This document shows, in pieces, positions 35,366-43,649 of a stretch of DNA of 64,000 bases. Position 1 is the first letter of the stretch. The number at the start of each line of letters is the position of its first letter. The translations under genes and the position numbers were made by a program. The stretch comes from Thermoanaerobaculia bacterium (GTDB lineage Bacteria; Acidobacteriota; Thermoanaerobaculia; Multivoradales; JAHEKO01), in NCBI GenBank assembly GCA_947259925.1, contig CAMYOG010000026.1:79807-143806 (forward strand), written 5' to 3'. The notes beneath the pieces were generated by a model. The model was not told the origin of the DNA, did no database searches, and was given only the letters and a program-made list of their open reading frames with translations.

Positions 35366-36371
35366 GGCCGACCCGACGGTTCGGAGTGTCGAAGGCCACG
35401 TCGGTGCCGACGCCGGCTCGCCGCGCCTCGCGGTAGACATGCTCGGCGGCGGCGAGGTCTTCGACGCCCAGGCCGAGCGACTTGAACAGGGTGATCTCCT
35501 CGGGGGATCGGCGCCCGTCGGCGCGGCCTCCGAGTAGCTCGCCGAGCTCGGCGACGATATGCCCCGCGTCGATCGCGCCCTCGTCCATCGGGATCAGAAG
35601 GTCGCCGGCCTCGTTGAGGGCCGACTCCCGGCGGTCCACGAACAGCCGGCCGGCGACGACCGCGCCGGTGTCGAGCTCGCGAGCCGACGGGATGCACGAG
35701 CCGACCGCGTTGACGTGCGTTCCGGGTGCGAGCCACTCGCCGATCAGTACCGGCGCGCGCGCCGCCGTGGTCGTGCAGACCAGGTCGACGTCGCGAACGG
35801 CCCGCTCCGCGTCGGCCGCGGCTTCGATCGGGATCCCCCAACGGACCGACTCCACGCGCGCGAACTCCTCGGCGTGCTCGAGGCTGCGGCTCCAGACCCG
35901 CACCCGCTCCACGTCGCGCACCGCGAGCATCGCCTCGAGATGCGTGCGCGCCTGGACCCCACTGCCCAGAATCGCCAGCCGTGCCGCATCCCGCCGGGCG
36001 AGGAGGCGGGTCGCCAGACCCGAGACCGCCGCGGTCCGAATCGCCGTGATCTCTGCCGCCTCGATCACCGCCAGCATCCGGCCCCGCTCCGGCTCGAAGA
36101 GGAGCACAGCTCCCTGGTGCGAATCGAGCTCGCTCCCGTGGTTGCCCGGAAAGACCGTCACCGTCTTCATGCCGAGCGCCGACGGCGAGGCTAAATAGGC
36201 CGGCATCATCCCGAGCAGTCCCGAGCGATCGGGCACGAACAGCATGCTCCGCAGCGGGTTGAGCCCCTGGTCCTCGCCCAGCGCACCGAGCGCCCGCGCC
36301 ATCACCTCGATGCAGGCGGACATCGGCAGCAGACGTCGGACCTCGTCCCGGCCGATCACGAGCAAGCCCAT
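35349..36371 (-). CDS. ornithine cyclodeaminase/mu-crystallin family protein (EutC/BhcD type possible)
   Basis: A 340-residue NAD(P)-binding protein. The family opens with LPMSACIEVMARAL, has GMKTVTVFPGN, TAAVSGLATRLLARRDA and the Rossmann motif LGSGVQARTHLEAM, and ends with TLFKSLGLGVEDLAAAEHVY. Members include ornithine cyclodeaminase and imine reductases. Directly coupled with the dehydratase downstream; the pair probably treats a hydroxylated amino acid, the dehydratase making an imine and this protein reducing it. True ornithine cyclodeaminase activity cannot be excluded. Confidence 0.88.
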   Translation of the reverse strand: MGLLVIGRDEVRRLLPMSACIEVMARALGALGEDQGLNPLRSMLFVPDRSGLLGMMPAYLASPSALGMKTVTVFPGNHGSELDSHQGAVLLFEPERGRMLAVIEAAEITAIRTAAVSGLATRLLARRDAARLAILGSGVQARTHLEAMLAVRDVERVRVWSRSLEHAEEFARVESVRWGIPIEAAADAERAVRDVDLVCTTTAARAPVLIGEWLAPGTHVNAVGSCIPSARELDTGAVVAGRLFVDRRESALNEAGDLLIPMDEGAIDAGHIVAELGELLGGRADGRRSPEEITLFKSLGLGVEDLAAAEHVYREARRAGVGTDVAFDTPNRRVGHGSDA

Positions 36372-36381
36372 CGCACCGATG

Positions 36382-37413
36382 CTACCCGCCGTGGGGGCGG
36401 CTAGCCAGCTGGCGACGTCTCCGGTCGCCTGGAACGCCCGTCGGGTCGTTCAGTCGACGCACGCCCCACAGGAAGAGAGCGACGCCGATCACCGCTGGCG
36501 TCAGGCCGAGAAGCACGAGCAGGGCCAGGGGCCCGGCGATCGGACCACCGTCGATCCGCTCGGCGAGGGCGATCCACGATCCACCGAGGAAGAGGAGGCC
36601 CCCCAGACTCGCCACCACGGCACCCGCCAGGGTGAGCGCCAGGGTGCTCCAGCGCTCGACCCGGGTCGGCATCGGCGGGCGCTCCGACTCCGGCAGTCGA
36701 CCCAGCTGCTCGAGCCGCAGCCGGCGCGTCATGCGGAGGGCGCAGATCCACTCCCCGACCACCACGATCGGCGCGATCGAGATCAGTGCCATGATCAACG
36801 GCTCGGTGGCGCCGCTGGGGTCGCCGTCGAGCTGGGTCACCCGAGCGGCCGCCAGCAGAGGCCAGTCGTAGAGTCCGTGAAGGACGACCGGTACCGCGAG
36901 TCCCAGAGCCATCAGGACGCTTCGCCGCTCGTCGTCGAACCTCGCGCGGCCGACGAAGAAGCCCATGATCACGCCGAGGAAAGCGTGGCTGGGCACCGCC
37001 GTGAGCGCCCGGGTCAGAGCGACCGCGGCGCCACCGTTGGCGACGTAGACGACGTTCTCGAGCGTCGCGAAGCCCAGCGACGCGGCGACACCGTAGACCA
37101 CGCCGTCCATCGGCTCGTCGAAGGCGGCCAGGCGGAGCGCCAGCCAGAGCACCACGAGCTTGAACAGCTCCTCCGGAATCGCCGCCTGGAAGAAGGCCGA
37201 GGCGAGGCCGTAGAGAAGCGGTGGATCGATCGCGTCGATCCAGGGATCGATCGGCCGGGCGACCGCCAGCACCGGCAGGACGATCAGGACGCCGCCGCCG
37301 AAGACGATCCAGAGGTCCCGGGCGGGCTCCCGGAAGACGTCGCGCCTGTGGAAGTACCACATCAGCAGCAGCGACGGCACGACCGCCGAGACCGCCACCA
37401 GGGTGTAGATCAT
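36382..37413 (-). CDS. PrsW-family intramembrane metalloprotease
   Basis: A 343-residue polytopic membrane protein with about eight helices. The PrsW active-site signatures are present: PEELFKL, GFATLENVVYV and SHAFLGVIMGFFVG, giving Glu-Glu, Glu and His metal ligands within the membrane. PrsW of Bacillus starts cleavage of anti-sigma factor RsiW. No sigma/anti-sigma pair lies near. It ends 10 bases before the OCD-like gene and may lead that operon. Confidence 0.9.
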   Translation of the reverse strand: MIYTLVAVSAVVPSLLLMWYFHRRDVFREPARDLWIVFGGGVLIVLPVLAVARPIDPWIDAIDPPLLYGLASAFFQAAIPEELFKLVVLWLALRLAAFDEPMDGVVYGVAASLGFATLENVVYVANGGAAVALTRALTAVPSHAFLGVIMGFFVGRARFDDERRSVLMALGLAVPVVLHGLYDWPLLAAARVTQLDGDPSGATEPLIMALISIAPIVVVGEWICALRMTRRLRLEQLGRLPESERPPMPTRVERWSTLALTLAGAVVASLGGLLFLGGSWIALAERIDGGPIAGPLALLVLLGLTPAVIGVALFLWGVRRLNDPTGVPGDRRRRQLASRPHGG

Positions 37414-37441
37414 GCGAGCCTACGCTACACCCATACGCAAA

Positions 37442-37467
37442 GAGGCCGCTCCCGAGGGAGCGGCCTC
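37442..37467 (-). terminator. Rho-independent-type terminator after the cold-shock gene
   Basis: GAGGCCGCTCCC pairs with GGGAGCGGCCTC (11-12 bp, tiny loop). On the minus strand it is followed by TTTGCG, a weak U-run. It lies 25 bases after the csp stop and before the PrsW start. Confidence 0.7.
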
Positions 37468-37491
37468 CGGTTTGTGAGCTTGAGGTGGGTT

Positions 37492-37704
37492 CTAGGGGCC
37501 GACCTTGACGACGTTCTCGGCCGCTGGGCCCTTGCGGCCCTGGACGACGTCGAACTGTACCCGCTCGCCCTCGGTCAGCGACTTGAAGCCATTGCCCTGG
37601 ATGGCGCTGTGGTGGACGAAGCAGTCCTGCGATCCATCATCGACAACGATGAAACCGTAGCCCTTCTGGTCATCGAACCACTTCACAGTTCCTGTGGTGC
37701 TCAT
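37492..37704 (-). CDS. CspA-family cold-shock protein
   Basis: A 70-residue single OB-fold nucleic acid chaperone. RNP1 is KGYGFIVV and RNP2 is DCFVHHSAI (the usual VFVHFSAI slightly changed). It melts RNA structure in the cytoplasm. AGGAG precedes the ATG by about ten bases, and the leader holds a 7-bp hairpin; a T-rich terminator lies further upstream, so expression may be controlled in the leader. Confidence 0.96.
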   Translation of the reverse strand: MSTTGTVKWFDDQKGYGFIVVDDGSQDCFVHHSAIQGNGFKSLTEGERVQFDVVQGRKGPAAENVVKVGP

Positions 37705-37739
37705 CTGCTACTTGCTCCTGTGCCAGGGCTGAAGTCCCC

Positions 37740-37756
37740 GCTGGAGTACCTCCAGC
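37740..37756 (-). promoter_or_regulatory. hairpin in csp leader
   Basis: GCTGGAG-TAC-CTCCAGC is a perfect 7-bp inverted repeat with a 3-nt loop, ending about 36 bases upstream of the csp ATG. It may act as a leader RNA structure, as cold-shock mRNAs commonly have. Confidence 0.4.
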
Positions 37757-37852
37757 CCTTTCTGCTCGGCGGTGTTCCCGCCCTGTTGGATGTGGCTCCG
37801 AGAGGGTCGAGGACCGATCCTCTCCTACTCGGTGCAACGGCGACCAAGATAC

Positions 37853-37887
37853 AAAAAAAGACCCGAGATCTGTGCCTCAGGTCTTTT
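37853..37887 (-). terminator. strong intrinsic terminator with no upstream gene
   Basis: AAAAGACC pairs with GGTCTTTT and, after one mismatch, GAG with CTC around an 8-nt loop. On the minus strand the stem runs into seven consecutive T, a textbook Rho-independent terminator; on the plus strand only four T follow. No minus-strand gene ends here. Confidence 0.7.
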
Positions 37888-38171
37888 GTCGAATCTCAAC
37901 CGCCGGTGGCGAACCAACTGCGGTCCGCCCGAACTCAGGCGTAAGTTTAACAGGTTCAGGGGGACAAGTCACGAACTTTTTCCACAGGCTGCGGCCTAAC
38001 GCCGCAGGCAGCGGCCCGGATCCGGCCACGCTCTGGCCGTTCCGAAGGCACTCATCGGGACGCGTCCCTTGCGCCCGTCCCACTCGCGTCCCCAGCCGGC
38101 CGTTCGCATAACGAAACCCGTAAGAGACATCGCTCCCGCCTGTCCGGGAGCGGGTGAGACGCTCTAGTAGG
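37888..38171. other. non-coding interval between csp side and the C1 cluster
   Basis: About 280 bases without a convincing gene. The first part is AT-richer than the surroundings and holds runs such as GTTTAACAGG and CTTTTTCC. Inverted repeats are present at 37990-38006 (TGCGGC-CTAAC-GCCGCA) and 38131-38152 (CGCTCCCG-CCTGTC-CGGGAGCG), the second ending 19 bases before the MttB-family start. I found no cobalamin or SAM riboswitch core. Promoters for the C1 cluster should lie here. Confidence 0.6.
38131..38152 (+). promoter_or_regulatory. 8-bp hairpin in the leader of the C1 cluster
   Basis: CGCTCCCG pairs fully with CGGGAGCG around CCTGTC. It is not followed by a U-run, so it is more likely a leader structure or operator than a terminator. 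No known riboswitch is recognised. Confidence 0.35.
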
Positions 38172-39641
38172 ATGCCGCCGTCCATGAGGCCGAAACTGGA
38201 GATCCTCGAGACGTCGCTCGTCGAGCGGGTTCTGGACGAGGCGTTCAGCGTCCTCGAGTCGACCGGGATCCTGATCGAGTCGGAGGACGGGTTCGATCGC
38301 CTGCGACAGCTCGGACTTCCGGGCGATCAGGCGACCCGGCGCGTCACCTTTCCGCGGGCGACGGTCGAGCACGCCGTCGAGACCGCACCCTCCGGCTTCA
38401 CCCTCTTCGACCGCAGTGGCCAGCCGTTCACGGAGCTGGCAGGCGATCGCGTCCACTTCGTTCCCGCGTCCTCGGCGCTCCGGATTCTCGACCGCTCCTC
38501 AGGCGTGGTCCGGGACGCCGACAGCGCTGACTTCGTCGAGTACGCGCGGGTCGCCAACCGGCTGACTCACATCGCCTACCTCTCCACGGCCTTCATACCG
38601 AAGGACGTACCGTCCGACATCGCCGACGGCTGGCGCCTCTACCTGGCGATGGCGAGCTCGGAGAAGCCGATCGTCTCGGGGGCGTTCACCGCCGACGGCG
38701 TGCCGCGGATGGGCGAGATGATGAGTCTCCTGCGCCGCGACCGGGACGACCTCGCGGCGCGGCCGTGCTCGATCTTCACCTGCTGTCCGAGCACTCCGCT
38801 CCGATGGGCTGAGGACGCGATCCGGAATCTCCTCGACTGCGCCGAGTGGGGCATCCCGGTGGAAGTCGTGCCGGTCATGCTGCTCGGGATGATCTCGCCG
38901 GCGACGACGGTCGGCGCTCTGGTGCTCCATTCAGCGGAGGTCCTGAGCGGTCTGACCGTCACCCAGCTGGTCCGCCCGGGTACTCCGGTGCTGTTCGGCG
39001 GTGCGCCTGCCTCGTTCCACATGCAGCTCATGACCAATCCGATGACGGCGGTCGAGGCGCTCCAGGTCTACTGTGGCTACGCGCAGATCGCCAAGCATCT
39101 CCAGCTCCCCTGCCAGGCCTACATGGGACTGAGTGATGCCAAGTTCAACGACCCGCAGGCCGGCGCCGAGACCGGAGTCGGCATGTTTCTGGCGGCCCTG
39201 GCCGGTTTCAACTCGGTCTCGGGGCCTGGCATGCTCGATTACGTCAACTGCTTCAGCCTGGAGAAGCTCGTGTTCGACGACGAGCTGGCGGCCCACGCCC
39301 ATCACTACATGCGGCCGGTCGAGATCAAGGACGATCTGCCGACACGGCCGCTCCTCGACGAGCTGCTGCGCGAGAACCATCTGCTGACCGCGGAGCACAC
39401 CCTGGAGCACTGGCCCGAAGAGCTCTACCTGCCGGGACCGATGATCGATCGCACCAACTGGGACCAGTGGGAGCTCCAGGGAAGCAAAGACCATCGCCAG
39501 CGCGCCAACGAGCTGATCGACGAGGCGCTCACGGACCACGACGTCGAACCGCTCGATCCGGCGATCGACGCCGAGATCCGCCGCCTCTTCTCATCGACGT
39601 GCGAGGAGTCGGACGTCAGCTTGCCGGAGCTGCCAGGCTAA
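38172..39641 (+). CDS. MttB-superfamily corrinoid methyltransferase (non-pyrrolysine, MtgB-like)
   Basis: A 489-residue TIM-barrel protein of the trimethylamine methyltransferase superfamily. EILETSLVERVLDEAFSVLESTGILIE, MTNPMTAVEALQVYCGYAQIAKHLQLPCQAYMG and GMLDYVNCFSLEKLVFDDE are typical. No in-frame TAG exists, so it belongs to the pyrrolysine-free group that demethylates quaternary amines such as glycine betaine, proline betaine or carnitine, passing methyl to a corrinoid protein. The next gene encodes that protein. ATGs at 38172 and 38184 are both possible starts. Confidence 0.9.
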   Translation: MPPSMRPKLEILETSLVERVLDEAFSVLESTGILIESEDGFDRLRQLGLPGDQATRRVTFPRATVEHAVETAPSGFTLFDRSGQPFTELAGDRVHFVPASSALRILDRSSGVVRDADSADFVEYARVANRLTHIAYLSTAFIPKDVPSDIADGWRLYLAMASSEKPIVSGAFTADGVPRMGEMMSLLRRDRDDLAARPCSIFTCCPSTPLRWAEDAIRNLLDCAEWGIPVEVVPVMLLGMISPATTVGALVLHSAEVLSGLTVTQLVRPGTPVLFGGAPASFHMQLMTNPMTAVEALQVYCGYAQIAKHLQLPCQAYMGLSDAKFNDPQAGAETGVGMFLAALAGFNSVSGPGMLDYVNCFSLEKLVFDDELAAHAHHYMRPVEIKDDLPTRPLLDELLRENHLLTAEHTLEHWPEELYLPGPMIDRTNWDQWELQGSKDHRQRANELIDEALTDHDVEPLDPAIDAEIRRLFSSTCEESDVSLPELPG

Positions 39642-39660
39642 ACGCCGCCGGAGCCGAGAG

Positions 39661-40329
39661 ATGCCCGACTACGCGTTCATGAACCAGCGGCTCTTCGAGG
39701 GCGACGAGGAATCGGTCGCTCGGCTGACCGAGGAGGCGCTAGCCGTGGGCCGACCGGCGCTCGAGGTACTCAGGGACGGCCTGATCGCGGCCATGCGGGT
39801 GGTCGGCGAAGACTTCAAGTACAACCGCATCTTCGTCCCTGAAGTGCTGCTGGCGGCGCGAGCGATGAAGGCCGGCATGGCGGTGCTGCAGCCGTTGCTC
39901 ACGCAGTCCGAGGGAGCTGCGAGCGCCGGCACCATCGTCATGGGCACGGTGAAGGGCGACCTGCACGACATCGGCAAGAACCTGGTCGGCATGATGGCCG
40001 AGGGAGCGGGGTTCAAGATCGTCGACCTGGGGACCAATACCAGCGCCGACGAGTTCATTGCCGCCGTCCGCGAGCACGACGCCGATCTGCTCGGCATGAG
40101 CGCGCTCCTGACTACGACCATGGTCTACATGAAGACCGTCGTCGACGCGATGAGCGACGCCGGCCTGGGGAACGTCCCGATCTGCATCGGCGGCGCGCCG
40201 ATCACCCAGGAGTACGCGAACGAGATCGGTGCCGCCGGCTACGCCGCGGACGCCGGCAGCGCGGTGCAACTCTTCAAGCGGCTGACGGCGGAGGGCGGGG
40301 AAGAGGTATCGGCCTCGGTGGGGCCCTGA
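39661..40329 (+). CDS. methyltransferase cognate corrinoid protein (MtgC/MtbC-like)
   Basis: A 222-residue protein: helical cap (residues 1-90) plus B12-binding Rossmann domain. The lower axial ligand His102 is in GDLHDIGKNLVGMM, and ALLTTTMVYMKTVVDAM and CIGGAPITQEYANEIGA complete the base-off cobalamin site. It carries the methyl group between the MttB-like enzyme and an acceptor. It is 19 bases after the methyltransferase gene and 11 before the activator, so the three are almost certainly one operon. Confidence 0.95.
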   Translation: MPDYAFMNQRLFEGDEESVARLTEEALAVGRPALEVLRDGLIAAMRVVGEDFKYNRIFVPEVLLAARAMKAGMAVLQPLLTQSEGAASAGTIVMGTVKGDLHDIGKNLVGMMAEGAGFKIVDLGTNTSADEFIAAVREHDADLLGMSALLTTTMVYMKTVVDAMSDAGLGNVPICIGGAPITQEYANEIGAAGYAADAGSAVQLFKRLTAEGGEEVSASVGP

Positions 40330-40340
40330 GCGAGAGCGAA

Positions 40341-41969
40341 TTGGGCTGCCGACTGCGGATCGACGACCTCGAGGGCACCTTCCCGGCCGGAACGACGCTG
40401 TTCGATGCCGCCGAGTCGCTCGGCGTCCGGGTCCCGACCAGCTGCCAGAAGCAGGGGAAATGCCGGGAATGCCTGGTCGAGATCGAGGACGGCACCAGGC
40501 TCCTCTCTGAGCTCGAGCCGCAGGAAGTGCATCTCCGACCGGGCTTCCGGCTCTCCTGCCGGGCCCGACTCCCGCACTCGGGCGCGGTCCGCGCCCACAC
40601 GATGCGGCGCGGCGCCCTCAAGATCGAGGAGACCGCCGACGGCCTGCACCCGGGTGGCACCGAGCGCTCACCCCGGTTCGAGCGCCGCGGCGACCGACTA
40701 CTGCGCGACGGCATCCCGGTCGGCTCGATCGGCTCGGCTCCCCTGGGAGTGGCGCTGGACATCGGCACCACCACGGTCGTCGTCCGGCTCGAAGACCTCG
40801 AGAGCGGTCGACGCCTGGCGACCCTCTCGTTCGAGAATCCACAGCGCTTCGGCGGCTCCGACGTCATGTCGCGGATCCGCTACGACGGCGATCATCGGGG
40901 GCGACTCCTGCAGCGCGTCCTGCTCGGGTATCTGAGCCGCGCGATCGGTGAGCTCCCCTGCGATCGTGGCGACATCGTCGAGGTTGTGGTCGCCGCCAAC
41001 ACCACGATGCGCGACCTCTTTTTCGGCCTCGACGTGACGCCGATCGGCCAGCTGCCCTACCGCTCGTCGACCGAGCACGAGCTCGCCTCCGGCAAGCGCA
41101 GCTCGACCCACCTCGACCTTGTCGCGCGACGGCTGCGCCTCGATCTCCATCCGGAAGCGCGCGTCTACGGCCTGCCGCTGATCTCGAGCCACGTCGGTGC
41201 CGATGCCGCCGCCTGCCTGCTCGCGACCGGCATCGCGGACCGCGGGCCGATCTCGGCCTGCATGGACATCGGCACCAACACCGAGGTCATGGTCGGCAAC
41301 CGCGATCGCATCCTGGTGGCCTCCTGTCCGGCCGGACCCGCCTTCGAGGGCGGCGGCGTCGTCTGCGGCGTTCCAGGTCTCGAGGGAGCGATCGAGCACG
41401 TGACGCTCGACGAGCGGGGCGTCGAGTCGATCGAGGTGATCGGCGACCGGGCGACGATCGGTATCTGCGGCTCGGGCCTGGTCGACCTCCTGGCCGAGCT
41501 CCTGCGCACCGGGCGGATGAACCATCAGGGCCGTTACTCGGACGGCGACGACCGGTTCGTGCTCGACCCGGGCCGCGAGATCTCGCTGACCGAGCGCGAC
41601 ATCAACGAGCTGGCGCAGGCCAAGGGCGCCAACGCCGCCGGTGTCCGCATCGCGGCACACCGATTCGGCGTCGCCCTGGGCGATCTGGACCGCTTCTACC
41701 TGGCGGGAGGCTTCGGGCGCCACATCGGCCTGGCCGCGGCGCGCCGGATCGGACTGATCCCCGACCTCCCGGACGACAAGATCTTGCAGGTCGGCAACGC
41801 CGCTCTCGAGGGCGCTTCCCGCGTCCTGCACTCGATGACCGAGCGGCAGCGGCTCGAACGGCTGGTCCGTCGCGTCGAGCACGTCTCGCTCGAGAGCCAG
41901 CCCGACTTCTTCGACTACTTCGTCGATGGCTGCCAGTTCGTGCCGTTCGGCGGGGGCTCGCCCGCATGA
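40341..41969 (+). CDS. RACo/RamA-type reductive activator of corrinoid proteins (ferredoxin domain plus DUF4445 ATPase)
   Basis: A 542-residue protein starting at TTG. The first 90 residues form a 2Fe-2S ferredoxin-like domain with Cys35, Cys41, Cys44 and Cys73 (CX5CX2CX28C). The rest is the ASKHA-fold DUF4445 domain with ALDIGTTTVVVRLEDL, VVAANTTMRDLFFGLD, MDIGTNTEVMVGNRDRI and YLAGGFGRHIG. Such proteins use ATP to reduce Co(II) to Co(I) after accidental oxidation of methyl-carrying corrinoid proteins. The stop overlaps the next ATG. Confidence 0.93.
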   Translation: MGCRLRIDDLEGTFPAGTTLFDAAESLGVRVPTSCQKQGKCRECLVEIEDGTRLLSELEPQEVHLRPGFRLSCRARLPHSGAVRAHTMRRGALKIEETADGLHPGGTERSPRFERRGDRLLRDGIPVGSIGSAPLGVALDIGTTTVVVRLEDLESGRRLATLSFENPQRFGGSDVMSRIRYDGDHRGRLLQRVLLGYLSRAIGELPCDRGDIVEVVVAANTTMRDLFFGLDVTPIGQLPYRSSTEHELASGKRSSTHLDLVARRLRLDLHPEARVYGLPLISSHVGADAAACLLATGIADRGPISACMDIGTNTEVMVGNRDRILVASCPAGPAFEGGGVVCGVPGLEGAIEHVTLDERGVESIEVIGDRATIGICGSGLVDLLAELLRTGRMNHQGRYSDGDDRFVLDPGREISLTERDINELAQAKGANAAGVRIAAHRFGVALGDLDRFYLAGGFGRHIGLAAARRIGLIPDLPDDKILQVGNAALEGASRVLHSMTERQRLERLVRRVEHVSLESQPDFFDYFVDGCQFVPFGGGSPA

Positions 41970-42727
41970 TCGCCGACGGCCGCCTGGCGATCCCGGAGCC
42001 GCTCGCGGAGCTCGTCACCGACGACGCCTACGCCCGCCTCCTCGGCTATCCCTCCGGCGCGATCCCGGACGGCCCGGTCGCAGCGCGAGCGCGGGAGGCT
42101 CGGGATTGGTTCGAGCGCCAAGCCCGCCCCTGGGCCTGGGTCCGCATCCTTCCGATCGCCCGCGCCAGCACCGACAAGCTGACCCTCCAAGCCGGCCCGA
42201 CCCTGACCAGCGAGCGCCTGGCCGCCCTGCTCGAAGCGATGCACGCCGATCGTCTGGTGATCGCGCTCGCGACCTCCGGCGAGCAGGTGGACGCCGAGGC
42301 TGCCGAGCGTTGGCGCCAGGACCGCCCCGACGAGGCGTTTCTGCTCGATCGCTTCGGCGCCGCGGCCGCCATCCGCCTGGGAGCCTGGGTGGGCGAGCAC
42401 CTGCGAGCGACCGCGAACGCCGCCGACCTCGGTCTGGGCCCAGGCTACAGCCCCGGCTACGACGGCTGGGACCTGACCGATCAAGTCGACCTGGCCGCCT
42501 GCCTCGGCGGACCCGGATCCGAGCCGACCGCTGCCCTGCCCGGTCCGCTGAGAGTGCTGCCATCGGGGATGATCGAGCCGAAAAGCTCGCTTCTCGCGGT
42601 GTTCGGTCTGAGCAGCCGGCGGGCCGCCGCCGAGCGCCTCTGGCTTCGCCATCCGTGCAGCTGGTGCTCCATGGCCGGGTGCACGCTCCGTGGCCGGCAG
42701 TCGAAACCGCCGGCCCTCGGACCGTAG
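41966..42727 (+). CDS. MetH activation-domain-like protein
   Basis: A 253-residue protein related to the C-terminal SAM-binding reactivation domain of B12-dependent methionine synthase. GPGYSPGYDGWDLTDQ and RVLPSGMIEPKSSLLAVFGL match the activation domain, and the end has HPCSWCSMAGCTLRG, a CX2CX4C cluster found in stand-alone forms. In MetH this domain remethylates Co(II) with SAM and an electron. Here it is encoded apart, overlapping the activator gene by four bases and directly before a homocysteine methyltransferase gene. Confidence 0.85.
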   Translation: MIADGRLAIPEPLAELVTDDAYARLLGYPSGAIPDGPVAARAREARDWFERQARPWAWVRILPIARASTDKLTLQAGPTLTSERLAALLEAMHADRLVIALATSGEQVDAEAAERWRQDRPDEAFLLDRFGAAAAIRLGAWVGEHLRATANAADLGLGPGYSPGYDGWDLTDQVDLAACLGGPGSEPTAALPGPLRVLPSGMIEPKSSLLAVFGLSSRRAAAERLWLRHPCSWCSMAGCTLRGRQSKPPALGP

Positions 42728-42737
42728 AATCGCCCTG

Positions 42738-43649
42738 ATGTCCGGTCAGACTCTGCTCGAGGCGCTGTCCGAGCGCGTGCTCCTGAGCGACGGCGCCATG
42801 GGTACCCAGCTCCAGCTCGCCGGCCTCGAGCCGGGCGGTTGCGGCGAGGCGTGGAATCTCGATCGACCCGACCGGGTGCTCGCGATCCAGCGCGCCTACG
42901 TCGACGCCGGGTCGGACTGCCTGATCACCAACACCTTCGGCGCCAGCCGGATCATGCTCGAGCGCCATGACGAGAGCCGGGTGGCCGAGATCAGCCGCGC
43001 CGGGGTCGAGATCGCCCGCCGTGCCTTCGGCGATCGGCCCGGATTCGTGCTCGGCGACATCGGACCGTTCGGAGGCCTGCTCGAGCCGTACGGCGATGTC
43101 CCCGCTCGACGGGTCGCCGACGCCTTCGCCGAGCAGGCCGGGGCGCTGGTCGCGGCCGGCGCCGACGCGATCATCATCGAGACCCAGACCGCATTCGAAG
43201 AGCTCGAGCTGGCGATCGGCGCCGCCCGCGAAGAGGGAGCCGCCTGCGTCATCGCCTCGATGGCGTTCGACCTCATGCGCGACGGCGACGAAGTGCGGAC
43301 GATGATGGGGATCTCCCCGGAGGCGGCGATCGAGTTCATGCATGGGCATGGAGTGGACGTCGCGGCACTCAACTGCGGTACCGGCGTCGACATGCCGAGG
43401 GCAGCCGACACGGTGCGCCGCTATCGCTCGATTCACCAGCTGCCGGTGATGGCCCAGCCGAACGCCGGGCAGCCGGTGCTCGAGAACCTGCAGGTGGTAT
43501 ACAAGCAGCCGCCCGATGAGATGGCGGCGGGCCTCGAGGGGCTCCTGGCGGCCGGCGTGGCGATCGTGGGCGGTTGCTGCGGCAGCACGCCCGAGCACAT
43601 CCGGGCGTTCCGGCGGATCCTCGACACCACCTCGGTGGAGGTCTCGTGA
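42738..43649 (+). CDS. homocysteine S-methyltransferase (MetH N-terminal domain type)
   Basis: A 303-residue zinc-dependent barrel. The zinc ligands are Cys213 in LNCGTG and Cys280-Cys281 in GGCCGST; LLSDGAMGTQLQ, NTNTFGA-like ITNTFGASR and PVMAQPNAGQP also fit. It equals the homocysteine-binding module of MetH standing alone. With the corrinoid protein and activators in the same operon, it is the likely acceptor enzyme, moving methyl from cobalamin to homocysteine to make methionine. Start ATG at 42738; stop overlaps the next GTG. Confidence 0.92.
   Translation: MSGQTLLEALSERVLLSDGAMGTQLQLAGLEPGGCGEAWNLDRPDRVLAIQRAYVDAGSDCLITNTFGASRIMLERHDESRVAEISRAGVEIARRAFGDRPGFVLGDIGPFGGLLEPYGDVPARRVADAFAEQAGALVAAGADAIIIETQTAFEELELAIGAAREEGAACVIASMAFDLMRDGDEVRTMMGISPEAAIEFMHGHGVDVAALNCGTGVDMPRAADTVRRYRSIHQLPVMAQPNAGQPVLENLQVVYKQPPDEMAAGLEGLLAAGVAIVGGCCGSTPEHIRAFRRILDTTSVEVS

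Noticed and set aside
37888..38171. Cobalamin riboswitch before the C1 cluster
   Set aside because: I looked for the B12-box core (GCCACTG-like) and found none; only simple hairpins are present.
37877..38185. 102-codon frame on the minus strand
   Set aside because: It overlaps the start of the MttB-family gene and the terminator stem, with no ribosome site or homology.
38172..39641. Pyrrolysine in the MttB-family protein
   Set aside because: The frame has no internal TAG over 489 codons, so it belongs to the pyrrolysine-free group.
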